A stretch of DNA of 54,181 nucleotides from Aquidulcibacter sp. (GCF_020253525.1 NZ_JADCBK010000048.1:1-54181), one strand, 5' to 3'; shown: positions 43,083 through 53,223, numbered from the stretch's first letter. Numbers and translations are program-made. Notes: generated by a model from the letters alone, not told the origin.

Positions 43083-44477
43083 CTAACTTGGCTTTACAAA
43101 TCGCGCGATAAAGAACCCATCCATGCCGCCCCGATCCCCCCAATAACTTGGCAACACGCGCAAACAGCCCTGATCGGTCACCGCTTGCCCCAATTCGGGC
43201 ACCTCTTCCGGCGATATTGGGGCCAAATTGAGCCCCGACTCGAGGGCTGCCGCCACCGCTGGATCGGCCTCTTCCGGCTCTAGCGAACATACGGCATAAA
43301 CAAGCCGACCGCCCGGCTTCAGGGCTGCGGCGGCTGCGCGAACCAGTTCAATCTGCACCGTGGCAAAACGCGCGACGTCACTGGGCGTCTTGATCCAAAG
43401 CGTTTCTGGATTGCGGCGCAACGTGCCGGTGGCGCTGCAGGGGGCGTCCAACAAAATCGCGTCAAAATAGGGTTCCGCCGAAACGGTACGGGCATCTGCA
43501 ACCTGCAATCGCGCCGTCAAGCTTGTGCGTGCAAGATTTTCCGCCACGCGATTTATCCGCGCTGCATCGAGATCAAGCGCGGTTACATCCGCGCCACTGG
43601 CAGCCAATTGCATGGTCTTTCCGCCAGGGGCAGCACACATATCCAAGACGACTTCGCCGGGCTTCGTTGCCAATAGGCGCGCGGGCAAAGCGGCGGCGGC
43701 ATCTTGCACCCAGTAATTGCCCTCATCCCAAAGGGGTAAGCTTGTCACATCGCTGGGCGTTTCTTTAAGTCGGATACTGCCTGTCGGCAAAACGATGCCA
43801 TCAACCGCAGCGGCAATGGCTGCAGGATCGCCCTTTGTTGTCAGATCCAGAGCAGGCTGACGGGAAAGGCTTGCCGCAATCGCATCAGCGGCTTCAGCGC
43901 CATAGGCTGCACGCCAACGGTTCCACCACAAGGCAGGAACGCGTTCGCGGTCGTGCGGCCGCACCAAGGGTTCGGTTGCAATCCGGCGCAGCACCGCATT
44001 GATCAAGCCAGCGAAGCCACGCCCGGTTGCTTCAAACTTCGCTAAATCTACGGACCGACCTACGGCCGCATGGGGCGGAGCTAAGCCCTCGATCAACTGA
44101 GCAGCACCGACGCGTAGGAGCGCTTTGGCAAAATGCGCACTATCGGGCAAAGGCTTGGCCAACTTTGTCGCCAAGACCGCATCTACCAAACCTAATGCGC
44201 GCAAGGTGGCCAGTGTCAAATGAGCTGCAAAGCCGCGATCGCGCCCATCCAGTCGAACAAACGCCTGCTCCTTGCGCATAGCCTCTTCCAAGGTCCACCT
44301 TTGATCCACAACATGGGACACTAGGCAGACCGCAGCGAAGCGCGCCGGATCGGGATTGGCTAGTGGACGGGGTGTTCGGCGCTCACCACCAGACCTTTGG
44401 CCGGAATCTCTGCGGGGAGAGCCAGATGGCGGTCTACGGTGACGTGAGCGTTCGGGATGGGATGGGTCAGACGGCAT
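43083..44477 (-). CDS. rsmB: 16S rRNA (cytosine-C5)-methyltransferase RsmB-like
   Basis: A 464-residue RNA m5C methyltransferase, expected to modify C967 (E. coli numbering) of 16S rRNA. A basic, low-complexity N-terminus of about 40 residues is followed by a NusB-like RNA-binding domain (about 45-175, FAAVCLVSHVVDQ to INAVLRRIATEP). The SAM domain has DMCAAPGGKTMQLA, the DAPCSATGTLRRNPE motif with its cysteine, and the second conserved cysteine in YAVCSLEPEEAD. Both cysteines needed by this family are present. It lies between htpX and rpe on the same strand, an order common in alphaproteobacteria. Confidence 0.94.
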   Translation of the reverse strand: MPSDPSHPERSRHRRPPSGSPRRDSGQRSGGERRTPRPLANPDPARFAAVCLVSHVVDQRWTLEEAMRKEQAFVRLDGRDRGFAAHLTLATLRALGLVDAVLATKLAKPLPDSAHFAKALLRVGAAQLIEGLAPPHAAVGRSVDLAKFEATGRGFAGLINAVLRRIATEPLVRPHDRERVPALWWNRWRAAYGAEAADAIAASLSRQPALDLTTKGDPAAIAAAVDGIVLPTGSIRLKETPSDVTSLPLWDEGNYWVQDAAAALPARLLATKPGEVVLDMCAAPGGKTMQLAASGADVTALDLDAARINRVAENLARTSLTARLQVADARTVSAEPYFDAILLDAPCSATGTLRRNPETLWIKTPSDVARFATVQIELVRAAAAALKPGGRLVYAVCSLEPEEADPAVAAALESGLNLAPISPEEVPELGQAVTDQGCLRVLPSYWGDRGGMDGFFIARFVKPS

Positions 44478-44556
44478 GGCGCAGGCTCCTGCGCGTCCAA
44501 CCGCTTCCGGTCAAGTGCCAGGGCAGAGGCAAGGATGCATAAAGCATCCCAATTCA

Positions 44557-45486
44557 TTATCCCCATGGCCCCTTTCTGCGCCCCCAGGGCCCAGAGGTTC
44601 GCGATGACCCCTCATCCAATCCTAACGTGTTGCCCGGCAAGTCTTGCGCCTTTAGCGCCTGTAATTGCGCGACACGGTTCTCAGTCGCTGGGTGGGTGGA
44701 AAACAAATTATCGCGCAATCCACCAGCCAACGGATTGATAATAAACATATGGGCGGTTGCAGGGTGACGTTCAGCATCCTCATTATGGACTTGCCGTGCA
44801 CCATATTGAATCTTTTGAAGCGCCGACGCCAGCCATTCTGGGTCACCGGCAATCTCGGCCCCAAGGCGGTCTGCTTCATATTCGCGCGAGCGGCTAATGG
44901 CCATCTGCACGACAGCGGCGGCCATCGGGGCAAACACCATGATCGCGATCATGGCAATCGGGTTCGGTCGCTCCCGATCCCCACCAAAAAACATGGCGAA
45001 GTTAGCAAGCATACCAATCGCGCCCGCAAGAGTCGCAGCAACGGTCATGGTCAAGGTGTCGCGGCACTTCACATGCGCCAGTTCATGGGCCATCACACCG
45101 GCAATCTCTTGCCGGTTCAGCATCGACAATAGGCCCGTCGTCGCGGCCACGGCCGCGTTTTCCGGATTGCGGCCGGTTGCAAATGCATTTGGCTGAGGGT
45201 TTTGAATCACATAGATGCGGGGGCGCGGCATATTGGCCTTTTGTGCCATCGTCAGGACATCTTGCGCGTAGGTGGCAATCAAAGGGTCACGATCATCTGG
45301 CCCGACTTCCACAGCACGGTAGGCCTTCAAGACCATTTTGTCGGAGTTCCAGTAGGAAAACACATTCATACCCGCCGCCACCACAAACGCGATGGCCATG
45401 CCTGGAGCGCCGCCGATCAAGTAACCGACAGCCATAAAAATGGCGGTCATGGCAGCTAGAAGCATGAAAGTCTTGGTGGTGTTCAT
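44557..45486 (-). CDS. htpX: Membrane zinc metalloprotease HtpX
   Basis: A 309-residue inner-membrane protease of family M48 taking part in membrane-protein quality control. Two hydrophobic segments at the N-terminus ([20 protein letters not shown] and [17 protein letters not shown]) are followed by the zinc motif MAHELAHVK (H134, H138) and a second pair of hydrophobic segments. The third ligand is in the [13 protein letters not shown] region. ATG at 45486 is chosen; a longer frame would cross into the divergent promoter. Its divergent neighbour, 44 bases away, is the SDHAF4-like gene. Confidence 0.96.
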   Translation of the reverse strand: MNTTKTFMLLAAMTAIFMAVGYLIGGAPGMAIAFVVAAGMNVFSYWNSDKMVLKAYRAVEVGPDDRDPLIATYAQDVLTMAQKANMPRPRIYVIQNPQPNAFATGRNPENAAVAATTGLLSMLNRQEIAGVMAHELAHVKCRDTLTMTVAATLAGAIGMLANFAMFFGGDRERPNPIAMIAIMVFAPMAAAVVQMAISRSREYEADRLGAEIAGDPEWLASALQKIQYGARQVHNEDAERHPATAHMFIINPLAGGLRDNLFSTHPATENRVAQLQALKAQDLPGNTLGLDEGSSRTSGPWGRRKGPWG

Positions 45487-45530
45487 AGAAAGCTCGACTC
45501 CGATTAGGCTAGGCCTATATGTAGGGGGCC

Positions 45531-45758
45531 ATGATGACTGAAAAAAGCGCAGATTCCGCCTCCATGACTTCACCAGTGCGTGAAAGCGGTTCTTTTGATC
45601 TCAGCACGCCCGCAGGACGGGCTTTGGCAGAGGCGGCCGAGCGTCGCGCACAAGCCGAAGCAGAATTGGCTTTGGCACATGAAATCAACGGGCCCAAAGG
45701 CGCGGAACCAACCCGCTTCGGCGATTGGGAGCGCAAAGGCATCGCCTATGATTTCTGA
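45531..45758 (+). CDS. DUF1674 / succinate dehydrogenase assembly factor 4-like protein
   Basis: A 75-residue protein whose C-terminal block, [20 protein letters not shown] (about 51-70) plus IAYDF, is the diagnostic DUF1674/SDHAF4 sequence. In eukaryotes and some bacteria this family binds flavinylated SdhA and helps assemble complex II. The N-terminal half is a charged helix ([19 protein letters not shown]). GGGGG stands just before two successive ATG codons (45531 and 45534), either of which may be used. It is divergent from htpX; this family is commonly next to htpX and rsmB in alphaproteobacteria. Confidence 0.92.
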   Translation: MMTEKSADSASMTSPVRESGSFDLSTPAGRALAEAAERRAQAEAELALAHEINGPKGAEPTRFGDWERKGIAYDF

Positions 45759-45945
45759 AGGGCTTTCCTGTTTCAGTTCAAGACATGAAGTCGCCTGTTA
45801 GGGTTTTCGGGAAGGGCGAATTTGGGCTGAATTCCCCGCACGCGGGCACAGCCTTGAACTTTAGCGATTTATCAGCCCTTTAGACCCTCACGACACATAG
45901 GTGAGCCGTACCACAGGACGTGGTGCGCCATTAAAGGGGGTCAGA

Positions 45946-46833
45946 ATGACCAAAACTGCTTTCATCGTCTCGCTCATGGCGCTTGCCGCCGCTGGACAAG
46001 CCGCCGCAAATGGTATGACGGCCTCAGCGCCACAACCCCAAGGGGCCGGTGATCCCTGCCTCCTCGGCAGTGCAGCAGATCAAGCAGCGTGCGCAGGCCT
46101 GATCCGCGTTGCCCCGGGCATGACCGTGCAAAGCCAGACCTACACCTCTTCGTCCACGCAAAGTTCCGGCCCAACTGTCCTGTTTGATCCAAATCGGGGA
46201 TACCAAAACAGAGCGGTTCCTGAGGCCCAGCCGACGCAAACACCGACAATGGCCCCCAGTGCGCCGCCGCAGAAAACCGTCACATTTACTTCCACCTATC
46301 AGAAAAGCGCGTCGCATGCGTCATCCGGCAGCCAAAGTGCAATGACGACCCACCCCACGACGGCCCATCAAACCGTGGCAATGAATTGTGTCGCGCCTTA
46401 CGCGGGGGCCAATGTGACGTGCCATGGTTCTTGGGTCCCAGCGCCACAAGCACATGTGGTTCAACCTCAGCTTCCGCCACAATCGCGAGAAGTTGTTATC
46501 CTACAACCACCTGTAGCCCAATCACCTATTCCTTTACCGCCGCCCGTGCTGCCACCGCCGTTGCAACAGACCTTGGTGACGCCAACCTTGACGCCGCCGG
46601 TGCCTTGCTGCCAGCAACAACAAGAGGTGACGCTTATTCCCGCAAGCTTCTTCATGGGTGGCATGAGCTATGGTGTCGGCTTCCCGACCGAGACCTCCTA
46701 TAGCTATGGCGGCGGCGGTTATGTGTTTGTTGGTGGCGGCACCCGCTTTTCAGGGGTGCGCGACCGGATACATTTAGACCCACCGCCACGCAAACCACGG
46801 ACGCCACCGCATAAGCCTTGTGGATGCCACTAA
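45946..46833 (+). CDS. Secreted proline/glutamine-rich protein with paired cysteines
   Basis: A 295-residue protein I do not recognise. It opens with a clear signal peptide (MTKTAFIVSLMALAAAGQAAA, cleavage after the alanines). The mature part is low-complexity, rich in Pro, Gln, Ser and Thr. It has four cysteine pairs: DPCLLGSAADQAACAG, MNCVAPYAGANVTCHG, PPVPCCQQQQ and the terminal KPCGCH. Near the C-terminus is a glycine/tyrosine-rich segment (SYSYGGGGYVFVGGG). Eight cysteines in the periplasm or outside suggest disulfides. The ATG at 45946 follows GGGGG at a good distance; an upstream GTG would precede the signal peptide with 15 extra residues. It is convergent with the SDR gene, 10 bases away. 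Confidence 0.8.
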   Translation: MTKTAFIVSLMALAAAGQAAANGMTASAPQPQGAGDPCLLGSAADQAACAGLIRVAPGMTVQSQTYTSSSTQSSGPTVLFDPNRGYQNRAVPEAQPTQTPTMAPSAPPQKTVTFTSTYQKSASHASSGSQSAMTTHPTTAHQTVAMNCVAPYAGANVTCHGSWVPAPQAHVVQPQLPPQSREVVILQPPVAQSPIPLPPPVLPPPLQQTLVTPTLTPPVPCCQQQQEVTLIPASFFMGGMSYGVGFPTETSYSYGGGGYVFVGGGTRFSGVRDRIHLDPPPRKPRTPPHKPCGCH

Positions 46834-46843
46834 GGGCTAAGCT

Positions 46844-47644
46844 TTAGTCGGCGCGGCGAAACTTTTGCACTTGCGACTTCATCAAGCGCAAGGCGAGGCT
46901 GTCTGGCAGAAGCTTTCCAATGGCCGCAATCGTCTTATTGGTTGTGCCCGTCACCACCACTGGCTGGTTGGCTTCCAGAGCGTCATAGCCGATTTGGGCA
47001 ACAGTTTTTGCATCCTGCCACAACCATTTCGGCATGGTGGAGACTTGTTCGCGCATGCCGTTGACGTCGTGGAATTCAGAATAGGTAAAGCCCGGGCATA
47101 GCGCGCTGACATGCACGCCATTATCGGTGTTTTCCAGATTGAGCGCTTGGCTGAACTTAATCAAAAACGCCTTAGAGGCCCCATAAAGCGTTGCCCCGGC
47201 TGCGGAGGGCAAATGGCCTGCCAGCGACGCTACATTCATGATGCGACCAAAGCGACGCTCCTGCATACCAGGCAAGACACGATAGGCGAGCTCAAGGGGG
47301 GCTTCGACAAGTACCTGCACAAAGGCTGCATGGTCCTCCCAGCTGGATGCTAGATAATTGCCTTGCAAGCCATAGCCAGCATTATTGACCAAGGCATCAA
47401 CTGGGCGACCCGCTGCTTCAAGCGCGCCAATAATCTGTGCGGGAGCCGCGCGGTCTGCCAAATCTGCGGCAATCGTGATGCTTTCAGCCCCCCAAGTCTG
47501 CTTCAATTCGGCGGCAAAGGTCTCCAAGCGATCAGCCCGACGTGCTGTCAAAGCAAGGTCATAGCCGCGTTCAGCATAAATGCGGGCAATCGCCTGACCA
47601 ATTCCAGCCGAAGCCCCAGTTACCAAACAAAGTCGTCGTGTCAT
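46844..47644 (-). CDS. Short-chain dehydrogenase/reductase
   Basis: A 266-residue classical SDR: TGASAGIG (about 9-16) for the cofactor, a following arginine-rich loop (TARRADRLE) typical of NADP preference, NNAG in VNNAGYGL, the serine in NVASLAGHL and YGASK as the catalytic pair. The DltE-like branch of uncharacterised oxidoreductases is the closest type by eye. The ATG at 47644 is preceded by AGGAG at eight bases, which rules against a start seven codons upstream. Substrate is unknown. It is divergent from kup and convergent with the secreted-protein gene, so it is probably transcribed alone. Confidence 0.9.
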   Translation of the reverse strand: MTRRLCLVTGASAGIGQAIARIYAERGYDLALTARRADRLETFAAELKQTWGAESITIAADLADRAAPAQIIGALEAAGRPVDALVNNAGYGLQGNYLASSWEDHAAFVQVLVEAPLELAYRVLPGMQERRFGRIMNVASLAGHLPSAAGATLYGASKAFLIKFSQALNLENTDNGVHVSALCPGFTYSEFHDVNGMREQVSTMPKWLWQDAKTVAQIGYDALEANQPVVVTGTTNKTIAAIGKLLPDSLALRLMKSQVQKFRRAD

Positions 47645-47914
47645 ATTGCGATCTCCTGTCACCAAGGGGTTTGGTCATCCGCACCGTGGATAAACGGCCC
47701 CCGTGCGCCCGTCTAGTTTATATCCTGCCGCCGATGCGGCCTGTTCCCAAGCAAAGCCAGTCAGAAACGTGCAGTAACCCGCAAATTCTGCTCGCCCCAA
47801 TGCCCAATTGTGCTTTAGCATTGAAGCCGCCCGACAAAAGGCGTATTGGCGCCGCCTACAATCGCGTACAGGCAGCGGGTCGAGAGTCCGATTCACTGTG
47901 TTCGGGGAGCCAAG

Positions 47915-49879
47915 ATGGCATCGCCTTCAAATATGTCAGCGGACACTGAAGTCTCAAAAGGCTTTGGCGATCCAGCCAGTGGCGCCCAAGGTGGCGGCCA
48001 CGGTCATGGTAGCCAGTCCGCCCGTGGATTTTTCATGCTTGCCCTTGGTTCGGTCGGTGTCGTGTTTGGCGACATCGGGACCAGTCCGTTTTATGCCATG
48101 CGCGAAGCCTTGGCGCACGCCAAAGGCTCCGGCAATCTTGAGGTGGCCGTTCTAGGGGTGGTCTCCCTCGTCCTGTGGGCTTTGTTCCTAATTGTAACCC
48201 TGAAATATGTCGTGTTCCTGATGCGGGCGGACAATAAGGGCGAGGGTGGCACACTGGCCCTGATGGCCTTGGCACAGCGTGCGATGGGCCGAAAGTCGCC
48301 ATGGGTGTTTTTCTGTGGCGTGATGGGTGCGGCCTTCTTTTATGGCGACGGCATTATTACGCCCGCGATTTCGGTTCTGGGTGCGATTGAAGGCCTGAAG
48401 ATTGCGCCCGGCGTCGGCAATTTGTTCACGCCCTATATTTTGCCGATCTCTGCGGCGATTTTGGTTGGCTTGTTTCTGGTACAATCCAAAGGCACCCATA
48501 AAATTGCGGCCTTGTTTGGCCCGGTAACAGCTTTGTGGTTCCTGACATTGGCGGGCCTTGGCATCTATCATATTGCCGATGATCCCCGCGTTTGGCTGGC
48601 GTTCAACCCAATTTATGCGCTGCGTTTTCTGATGGAAAATGGCCTTGTGGCCCTGGTCATATTGGGCTCGATCTTCCTTGCTGTGACGGGTGCTGAGGCG
48701 CTCTATGCGGATATGGGCCACTTTGGCAAAAACCCCATCCGCGCGGCTTGGTTCGTACTTGTCTTCCCATCCTTGGCTTTGAATTATCTTGGCCAAGGCG
48801 CGTTTGTGTTGGCCAATCCAGCGGCGAAAGCAGACCCGTTCTGGATGATGGTGCCCGAATTTGCCTTCTGGCCGGTCATGATTTTGGCAACCTTGGCGGC
48901 GGTCATTGCCAGCCAAGCGGTGATCACTGGCGCCTTCTCCATGACTCAGCAAGCAGTGCAACTGGGCCTCCTGCCCCGTATGCAAATCCGTCGCACCAGC
49001 GAGACCCAGGCCGGGCAAATCTATGTGCCCCAAGTCAACACCTTCTTGATGATCGGCGTTTTGGTCCTTCTGTTCTCGTTCAAGTCATCAGGCAATTTGA
49101 CTTCCGCCTATGGCATCGCGATCACCGGTGCCATGTTCATGGATACATTGTTGGCTGTTCCCGTCGTGACCCGTTTGTGGAAATGGAATGGCTTCCAAGC
49201 CGCTTTGTTGCTGGTGCCGATTGCGGCGCTGGACATTGTTTTCCTTGGCTCGCAAGTCCTGAAAATCCCGCACGGGGCTTGGTTCCCGCTGGTTCTAGGC
49301 GCGGCCATCGTCGTCATTATGTGGACATGGCAGGAAGGCAGCCAAATCTTGTCGGAGAAGACGCGGCGCGACTCAATTCCGCTACGCGATCTTCTCAAGA
49401 CCCTCATGGCCCATCCGCCCCACCGCGTGGCGGGTACGGCGATCTTCTTGACGAGCGACCCTGACCTTGCCCCTGTAGCACTGATGCATAACCTGAAGCA
49501 CAACAAGGTTCTGCATGAAAAGATCGCCATTTTAAGCGTTCGGACGGCCGAAACGCCGCGCGTCGCAGATGCCGATCGGATTGAAATTGAAGAGATCATT
49601 CCCGACGTGCGCATCGTGATCGTCAATTACGGTTTCATGGAAAGCCCAAATATTCCCAAAGCGCTCACCATGTGCCGGAAACAAGGCCTGAAGTTCGACA
49701 TCATGTCGACCAGCTTCTTCTTGGGGCACCGCACCATTGTGGCGTCCAGCACCTCTGGCATGCCTTTGTGGCAGGACCATTTGTATATTTTCCTGTCCAA
49801 GAACGCGACCAATGCCACGGACTTCTTCCATATTCCTTCGGGGCGGGTTGTCGAACTGGGCACACAAGTAGTCGTCTAG
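47915..49879 (+). CDS. kup: KUP-family potassium uptake protein
   Basis: A 654-residue proton-coupled K+ importer of the inner membrane. A soluble N-terminus rich in Gly and His precedes about twelve hydrophobic segments. The family motifs GVVFGDIGTSPFYAMREAL and FFYGDGIITPAISVLGAIEG are intact, and GAEALYADMGHFG lies in the central region. The C-terminal cytoplasmic tail (from about residue 500) with HPPHRVAGTAIFLTSDPD is typical. GGGGAG stands before the ATG at 47915; an ATG six codons later is also possible. Divergent from the SDR gene. Confidence 0.96.
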   Translation: MASPSNMSADTEVSKGFGDPASGAQGGGHGHGSQSARGFFMLALGSVGVVFGDIGTSPFYAMREALAHAKGSGNLEVAVLGVVSLVLWALFLIVTLKYVVFLMRADNKGEGGTLALMALAQRAMGRKSPWVFFCGVMGAAFFYGDGIITPAISVLGAIEGLKIAPGVGNLFTPYILPISAAILVGLFLVQSKGTHKIAALFGPVTALWFLTLAGLGIYHIADDPRVWLAFNPIYALRFLMENGLVALVILGSIFLAVTGAEALYADMGHFGKNPIRAAWFVLVFPSLALNYLGQGAFVLANPAAKADPFWMMVPEFAFWPVMILATLAAVIASQAVITGAFSMTQQAVQLGLLPRMQIRRTSETQAGQIYVPQVNTFLMIGVLVLLFSFKSSGNLTSAYGIAITGAMFMDTLLAVPVVTRLWKWNGFQAALLLVPIAALDIVFLGSQVLKIPHGAWFPLVLGAAIVVIMWTWQEGSQILSEKTRRDSIPLRDLLKTLMAHPPHRVAGTAIFLTSDPDLAPVALMHNLKHNKVLHEKIAILSVRTAETPRVADADRIEIEEIIPDVRIVIVNYGFMESPNIPKALTMCRKQGLKFDIMSTSFFLGHRTIVASSTSGMPLWQDHLYIFLSKNATNATDFFHIPSGRVVELGTQVVV

Positions 49880-49938
49880 CGCAACAGGCGCTGTAAAGGC
49901 CCTATTCAAAGGCCAGATATGGTGCTCTAGTCGATGGC

Positions 49939-50322
49939 GTGAACCCGCTCGATTTCTCTCACTTTCTGCTTTGGACCGGGGATTTGTGCTTTGTTGCCGG
50001 CCTCACGCTGATGGCGTTGATCTCGGCTTCCGCGGCCGCCAAGATTGATGCTGGTGCGCGTATTCCGATGCAGTTTGGCCTGAATGGTCAGCCCACTTGG
50101 ACTGCGCCGAGACGGTTTGCGCTTTTATTCGCGCCCGCTTTAGCTGCAGGATTTGGCCTACTTCTAACGTTTCTGGCGCACCGTGTGCCAACCGGACAAT
50201 TGACCCAAGAGGCCGTGTCCTTGGGTACCTCGCGGGTCTTCATGGCCTTTGCCTTTGTGTTGGCACATTTGCTCCACCTCGCCTTTGCCATCAAATGGCT
50301 CAATAAAGACAAGCAGCGCTAA
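49939..50322 (+). CDS. Small three-helix membrane protein, weakly DUF1648-like
   Basis: A 127-residue membrane protein with hydrophobic segments at about 17-35, 60-82 and 98-117. The segment IPMQFGLNGQPTWTAPRRFALLFAPAL recalls DUF1648, in which a phrase of the type IPxHxxxxGxPDxxxSK precedes a helix; the length is split here by variation and the match is weak. It starts with GTG, as the nearby ATG at 49934 is out of frame and stops after two codons. It lies between kup and argG on the same strand; function is unknown. Confidence 0.7.
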   Translation: MNPLDFSHFLLWTGDLCFVAGLTLMALISASAAAKIDAGARIPMQFGLNGQPTWTAPRRFALLFAPALAAGFGLLLTFLAHRVPTGQLTQEAVSLGTSRVFMAFAFVLAHLLHLAFAIKWLNKDKQR

Positions 50323-50432
50323 AAGTCGGCGCGTAACATTCAGATCAAGGCGACGTTGCTCAGACCGCTTGATCTCCAAGCGCGGATTGCCTAGCACGAC
50401 TGCACATGATTTAGCCTTGGAACCCAAGCCCT

Positions 50433-51683
50433 ATGACCACCGCGCGCAAAGTCAACAAAGTCGTTCTCGCTTATTCTGGTGGCCTAGACACCTCGATCAT
50501 TTTGAAGTGGTTGCAGGAGACCTATGGCTGTGAGGTCGTGACCTTTACGGCTGATCTGGGTCAAGGCGAGGAATTGGGGCCCGCGCGAACCAAGGCATTG
50601 GCTGCAGGGGTAAAGCCAGAGAATATCTTCATCGACGATCTGCGCGATGAATTTGTTCGCGACTATGTGTTCCCGATGTTTCGCGCCAACGCCCTCTATG
50701 AGGGCGTCTATTTATTGGGGACCTCGATTGCGCGGCCACTGATCGCCAAACGCCAAATTGAGATTGCCAATCTGGTTGGGGCCGATGCTGTGTGTCACGG
50801 GGCAACCGGCAAGGGCAACGACCAAGTGCGGTTTGAAGTCTCCTATTATGCCCTAAAGCCCGATGTGACCGTGATTGCGCCATGGCGGGAGTGGAGCTTC
50901 CAAGGTCGCCCAGACCTAATCGCCTATGCCAAAAAGCACGGAATTGAGATTGCCACCGGGAAGGAGCAAGACGCCCCCTTCTCGATCGATGCTAATCTGT
51001 TGCACACCTCTTCTGAAGGCCTTGTCCTCGAAGATCCAAACGAGCCGGTGCCCGATCTGGTCTCCAAGCGTGCTGATCGTCGGACGATCACACCGGAAGA
51101 AGCGCCCGATAAGGCGACGATTATCACAATTGGCTTTGAGCGCGGCGACCCAATCTCGATCAACGGCAAGGCCTATGGCCCAGCAGCGCTTTTGGGCGAA
51201 CTCAATCGCATTGGCGCGGAAAATGGTGTCGGCGGCCTTGATCTCGTCGAAAACCGCTTTGTTGGCATGAAGTCACGCGGCTATTATGAGACCCCAGGCG
51301 GCACGATCCTGTGGCAAGCCCACCGCGCCATGGAAAGCATCACGCTTGACCGCGGGGCCATGCACCTCAAAGACGAATTGATGCCGCGCTATGCCACCTT
51401 AATCTACAATGGCATGTGGTTCACACCAGAGCGCAAGATGTTGCAGGCCGCTATCGATACCAGCCAAGAAGACGTCACCGGCGAAGTGACCTTGAAGATC
51501 TATAAGGGCGGTGTCTATGTGCAGGGCCGGTCGAGCCCGCTCTCGCTCTATAACAAAGAACTAATCAGCTTTGATGCCGCCGGTGGCTATAATCAGAAGG
51601 ACGCCGAAGGCTTTATCAAGCTCAACGCACTTCGCCTTCGGATTGCGGCTTGGCGCGACCAGCGCGCTGGTAAGAACGATTAA
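50433..51683 (+). CDS. argG: Argininosuccinate synthase
   Basis: Condenses citrulline and aspartate with ATP, the penultimate step of arginine synthesis. The 416-residue protein has the N-type ATP pyrophosphatase P-loop [17 protein letters not shown] (11-27). It also has the citrulline/aspartate-binding region [15 protein letters not shown], the [18 protein letters not shown] stretch and a helical C-terminus. It is of normal length and complete. It is convergent with holA, ending eight bases apart. Confidence 0.98.
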   Translation: MTTARKVNKVVLAYSGGLDTSIILKWLQETYGCEVVTFTADLGQGEELGPARTKALAAGVKPENIFIDDLRDEFVRDYVFPMFRANALYEGVYLLGTSIARPLIAKRQIEIANLVGADAVCHGATGKGNDQVRFEVSYYALKPDVTVIAPWREWSFQGRPDLIAYAKKHGIEIATGKEQDAPFSIDANLLHTSSEGLVLEDPNEPVPDLVSKRADRRTITPEEAPDKATIITIGFERGDPISINGKAYGPAALLGELNRIGAENGVGGLDLVENRFVGMKSRGYYETPGGTILWQAHRAMESITLDRGAMHLKDELMPRYATLIYNGMWFTPERKMLQAAIDTSQEDVTGEVTLKIYKGGVYVQGRSSPLSLYNKELISFDAAGGYNQKDAEGFIKLNALRLRIAAWRDQRAGKND

Positions 51684-51691
51684 GTCTTGCT

Positions 51692-52732
51692 TTAGCGCTT
51701 GGCGATCCGCTCAGCCCGTTTGGCGATGCGGATCAGCAATTGTTCCACCAAGGCAGTGTCTGGGGACCCTGCCCGCTTGACTTGACCGTCAGCCTCCAAA
51801 GTCGCTGTCAGAACGTCTTCAAGGGCTGAACGGCTCCACAAGCCCGCTTGCCGAGCGACTTCAGCTTGGCGCTTCCAAAAGACCCCCATCTTGGGGTGCT
51901 TGAGGATTTCGGCAGCATTGCCGCCGCCTTCAACGCCAGCCCGAACCTGCAACAAAAGCCGGACGCGCCGACCCGTGCCGTTCAAGATTGCCACGGGATT
52001 GGCCCCGCCACCGAAAGCCTGCTCTAGCCGCTGAACCATGAGCGCGGGCTGACCTGAAAAGGCGGCATCAATCGCCTCATCCAAGCCCGCTTCGCGCCCG
52101 CCAGAGCCCACAGCCTCAACGCACGCCAGGTCGATCACACCTTCAGCGCCCGCATAGACAGCCAGCTTTTGCACCTCTGCCGCAACCGAATCGGTATCTT
52201 GCGCGACCGCCTCCAAGATCGCGGCCAGCGCATCCAATTCAATGCTAACACCCGCAGCCTTTGCTTCAGCTCGGGCAACGCCAAGCAATTCATCGCGGGT
52301 TGTCTCATAGAGTTGCAGCGACCAAGCGTGACTTGAATCCTCAAAGGCCTTTCGCGTTTTTGAACTGCGGCCAATATCGCCAACGTCTAGGATCAAAACC
52401 CCTTCTGGCTTGGGACCGCCCTTGTCGACACGTTCCAATAGGCCTGCAAGAGAGGCAGCATCTTTCTCGCCACTGACCCGCACATGGGCGATGGCGGCCC
52501 CACCAAACAGCGAGGCGCTGCTGATGGCTTCTTCAACGCCACCAGGATTGGCCTTTAAATCATCCTCAGAAAAGCGTTTAAACTCAAGCTCTGGGTTCTG
52601 GGCCCGATGGCGGGTTGCGATGGCTTCTGCGAGGCGACGCAATTGACCTGAATCAGGTCCAGACAGGATGACAAAGCGCGGCGAAAGGTCCTTTTGTGCG
52701 GCTTTCACGGCCGCAAGACCCGTCAGTTTCAT
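51692..52732 (-). CDS. holA: DNA polymerase III subunit delta
   Basis: Clamp-loader subunit that opens the beta sliding clamp. The 346-residue protein matches HolA in length and layout: an AAA-like N-domain with FVILSGPDSGQLRRLAEAI and SASLFGGAAIAHVRV, the KPEGVLILDVGDIGRSSKTRK strand, and a helical C-terminal domain with AFGGGANPVAILNGTGRRVRLLLQVRAG split over the collar region. The ATG at 52732 overlaps the lptE stop as ATGA, the normal leuS-lptE-holA coupling in this class; a frame twelve codons longer is unlikely. Confidence 0.93.
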   Translation of the reverse strand: MKLTGLAAVKAAQKDLSPRFVILSGPDSGQLRRLAEAIATRHRAQNPELEFKRFSEDDLKANPGGVEEAISSASLFGGAAIAHVRVSGEKDAASLAGLLERVDKGGPKPEGVLILDVGDIGRSSKTRKAFEDSSHAWSLQLYETTRDELLGVARAEAKAAGVSIELDALAAILEAVAQDTDSVAAEVQKLAVYAGAEGVIDLACVEAVGSGGREAGLDEAIDAAFSGQPALMVQRLEQAFGGGANPVAILNGTGRRVRLLLQVRAGVEGGGNAAEILKHPKMGVFWKRQAEVARQAGLWSRSALEDVLTATLEADGQVKRAGSPDTALVEQLLIRIAKRAERIAKR

Positions 52733-53223
52733 CGTGCTGCCCGCACTTGCCGCTGCAGGTCCAACCAAAGCCGTTCCGCAATTTGGTTGGCCACACGTTC
52801 TTCCGCGTCAGCCTGCAAAGCCACATCGCCAAAGGCTTGATCCAGGCTTTCATACGCGACGTTGGTCGTGATGGTACCAGTCACAGCTGGAAGAGGCGGG
52901 GCTGCCGCCAAAACATAAGTGGCAGTCACGGTCATTTCATTGCGCGTCGAAATCCCGTCTGTGCCCTGTGCAGCGGGGGTAAAGCCACGGGTCAATTTCA
53001 CGCTTAAGACACGGGGGCTAGCCGTCCCCCGCTCAAGCACAGCACGCCGATCAAGTTCTTGCCGCAAATAATAGCCGGTGCGGCCTTCGATGGCAGCAAT
53101 GGTTACAGGTCCGATCCCTGAGCCCTGCGTGCTGTAGACAGGTTGGAAGCCGCAGCCGACCAGCATTGCGGATAACCCAACCATGCAAACGAGCACACCA
53201 AGCTTAGCCAACGCCTTGTCCAT
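52729..53223 (-). CDS. lptE: LPS-assembly lipoprotein LptE
   Basis: A 164-residue outer-membrane lipoprotein that plugs and helps assemble the LptD channel for LPS delivery. The signal sequence ends in a lipobox LVGC with the lipidated cysteine C24, followed by GFQPVYS, the typical LptE start in alphaproteobacteria. The C-terminal helix ANQIAERLWLDLQRQVRAAR is also typical. It is one base after the leuS stop and overlaps holA by four bases, forming one operon. It connects this region to the export of the lipopolysaccharide whose genes occupy much of the window. Confidence 0.93.
   Translation of the reverse strand: MDKALAKLGVLVCMVGLSAMLVGCGFQPVYSTQGSGIGPVTIAAIEGRTGYYLRQELDRRAVLERGTASPRVLSVKLTRGFTPAAQGTDGISTRNEMTVTATYVLAAAPPLPAVTGTITTNVAYESLDQAFGDVALQADAEERVANQIAERLWLDLQRQVRAAR

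Noticed and set aside
43021-43290. Minus-strand frame of 89 codons after rpe
   Set aside because: It mostly overlaps the end of rsmB in another frame, is arginine/glycine-rich as expected of a shadow, and has no recognisable domain.
48188-49033. Minus-strand frame of 281 codons
   Set aside because: It is antisense to the membrane core of kup; histidine- and glutamine-rich composition is typical of the complement of hydrophobic codons.
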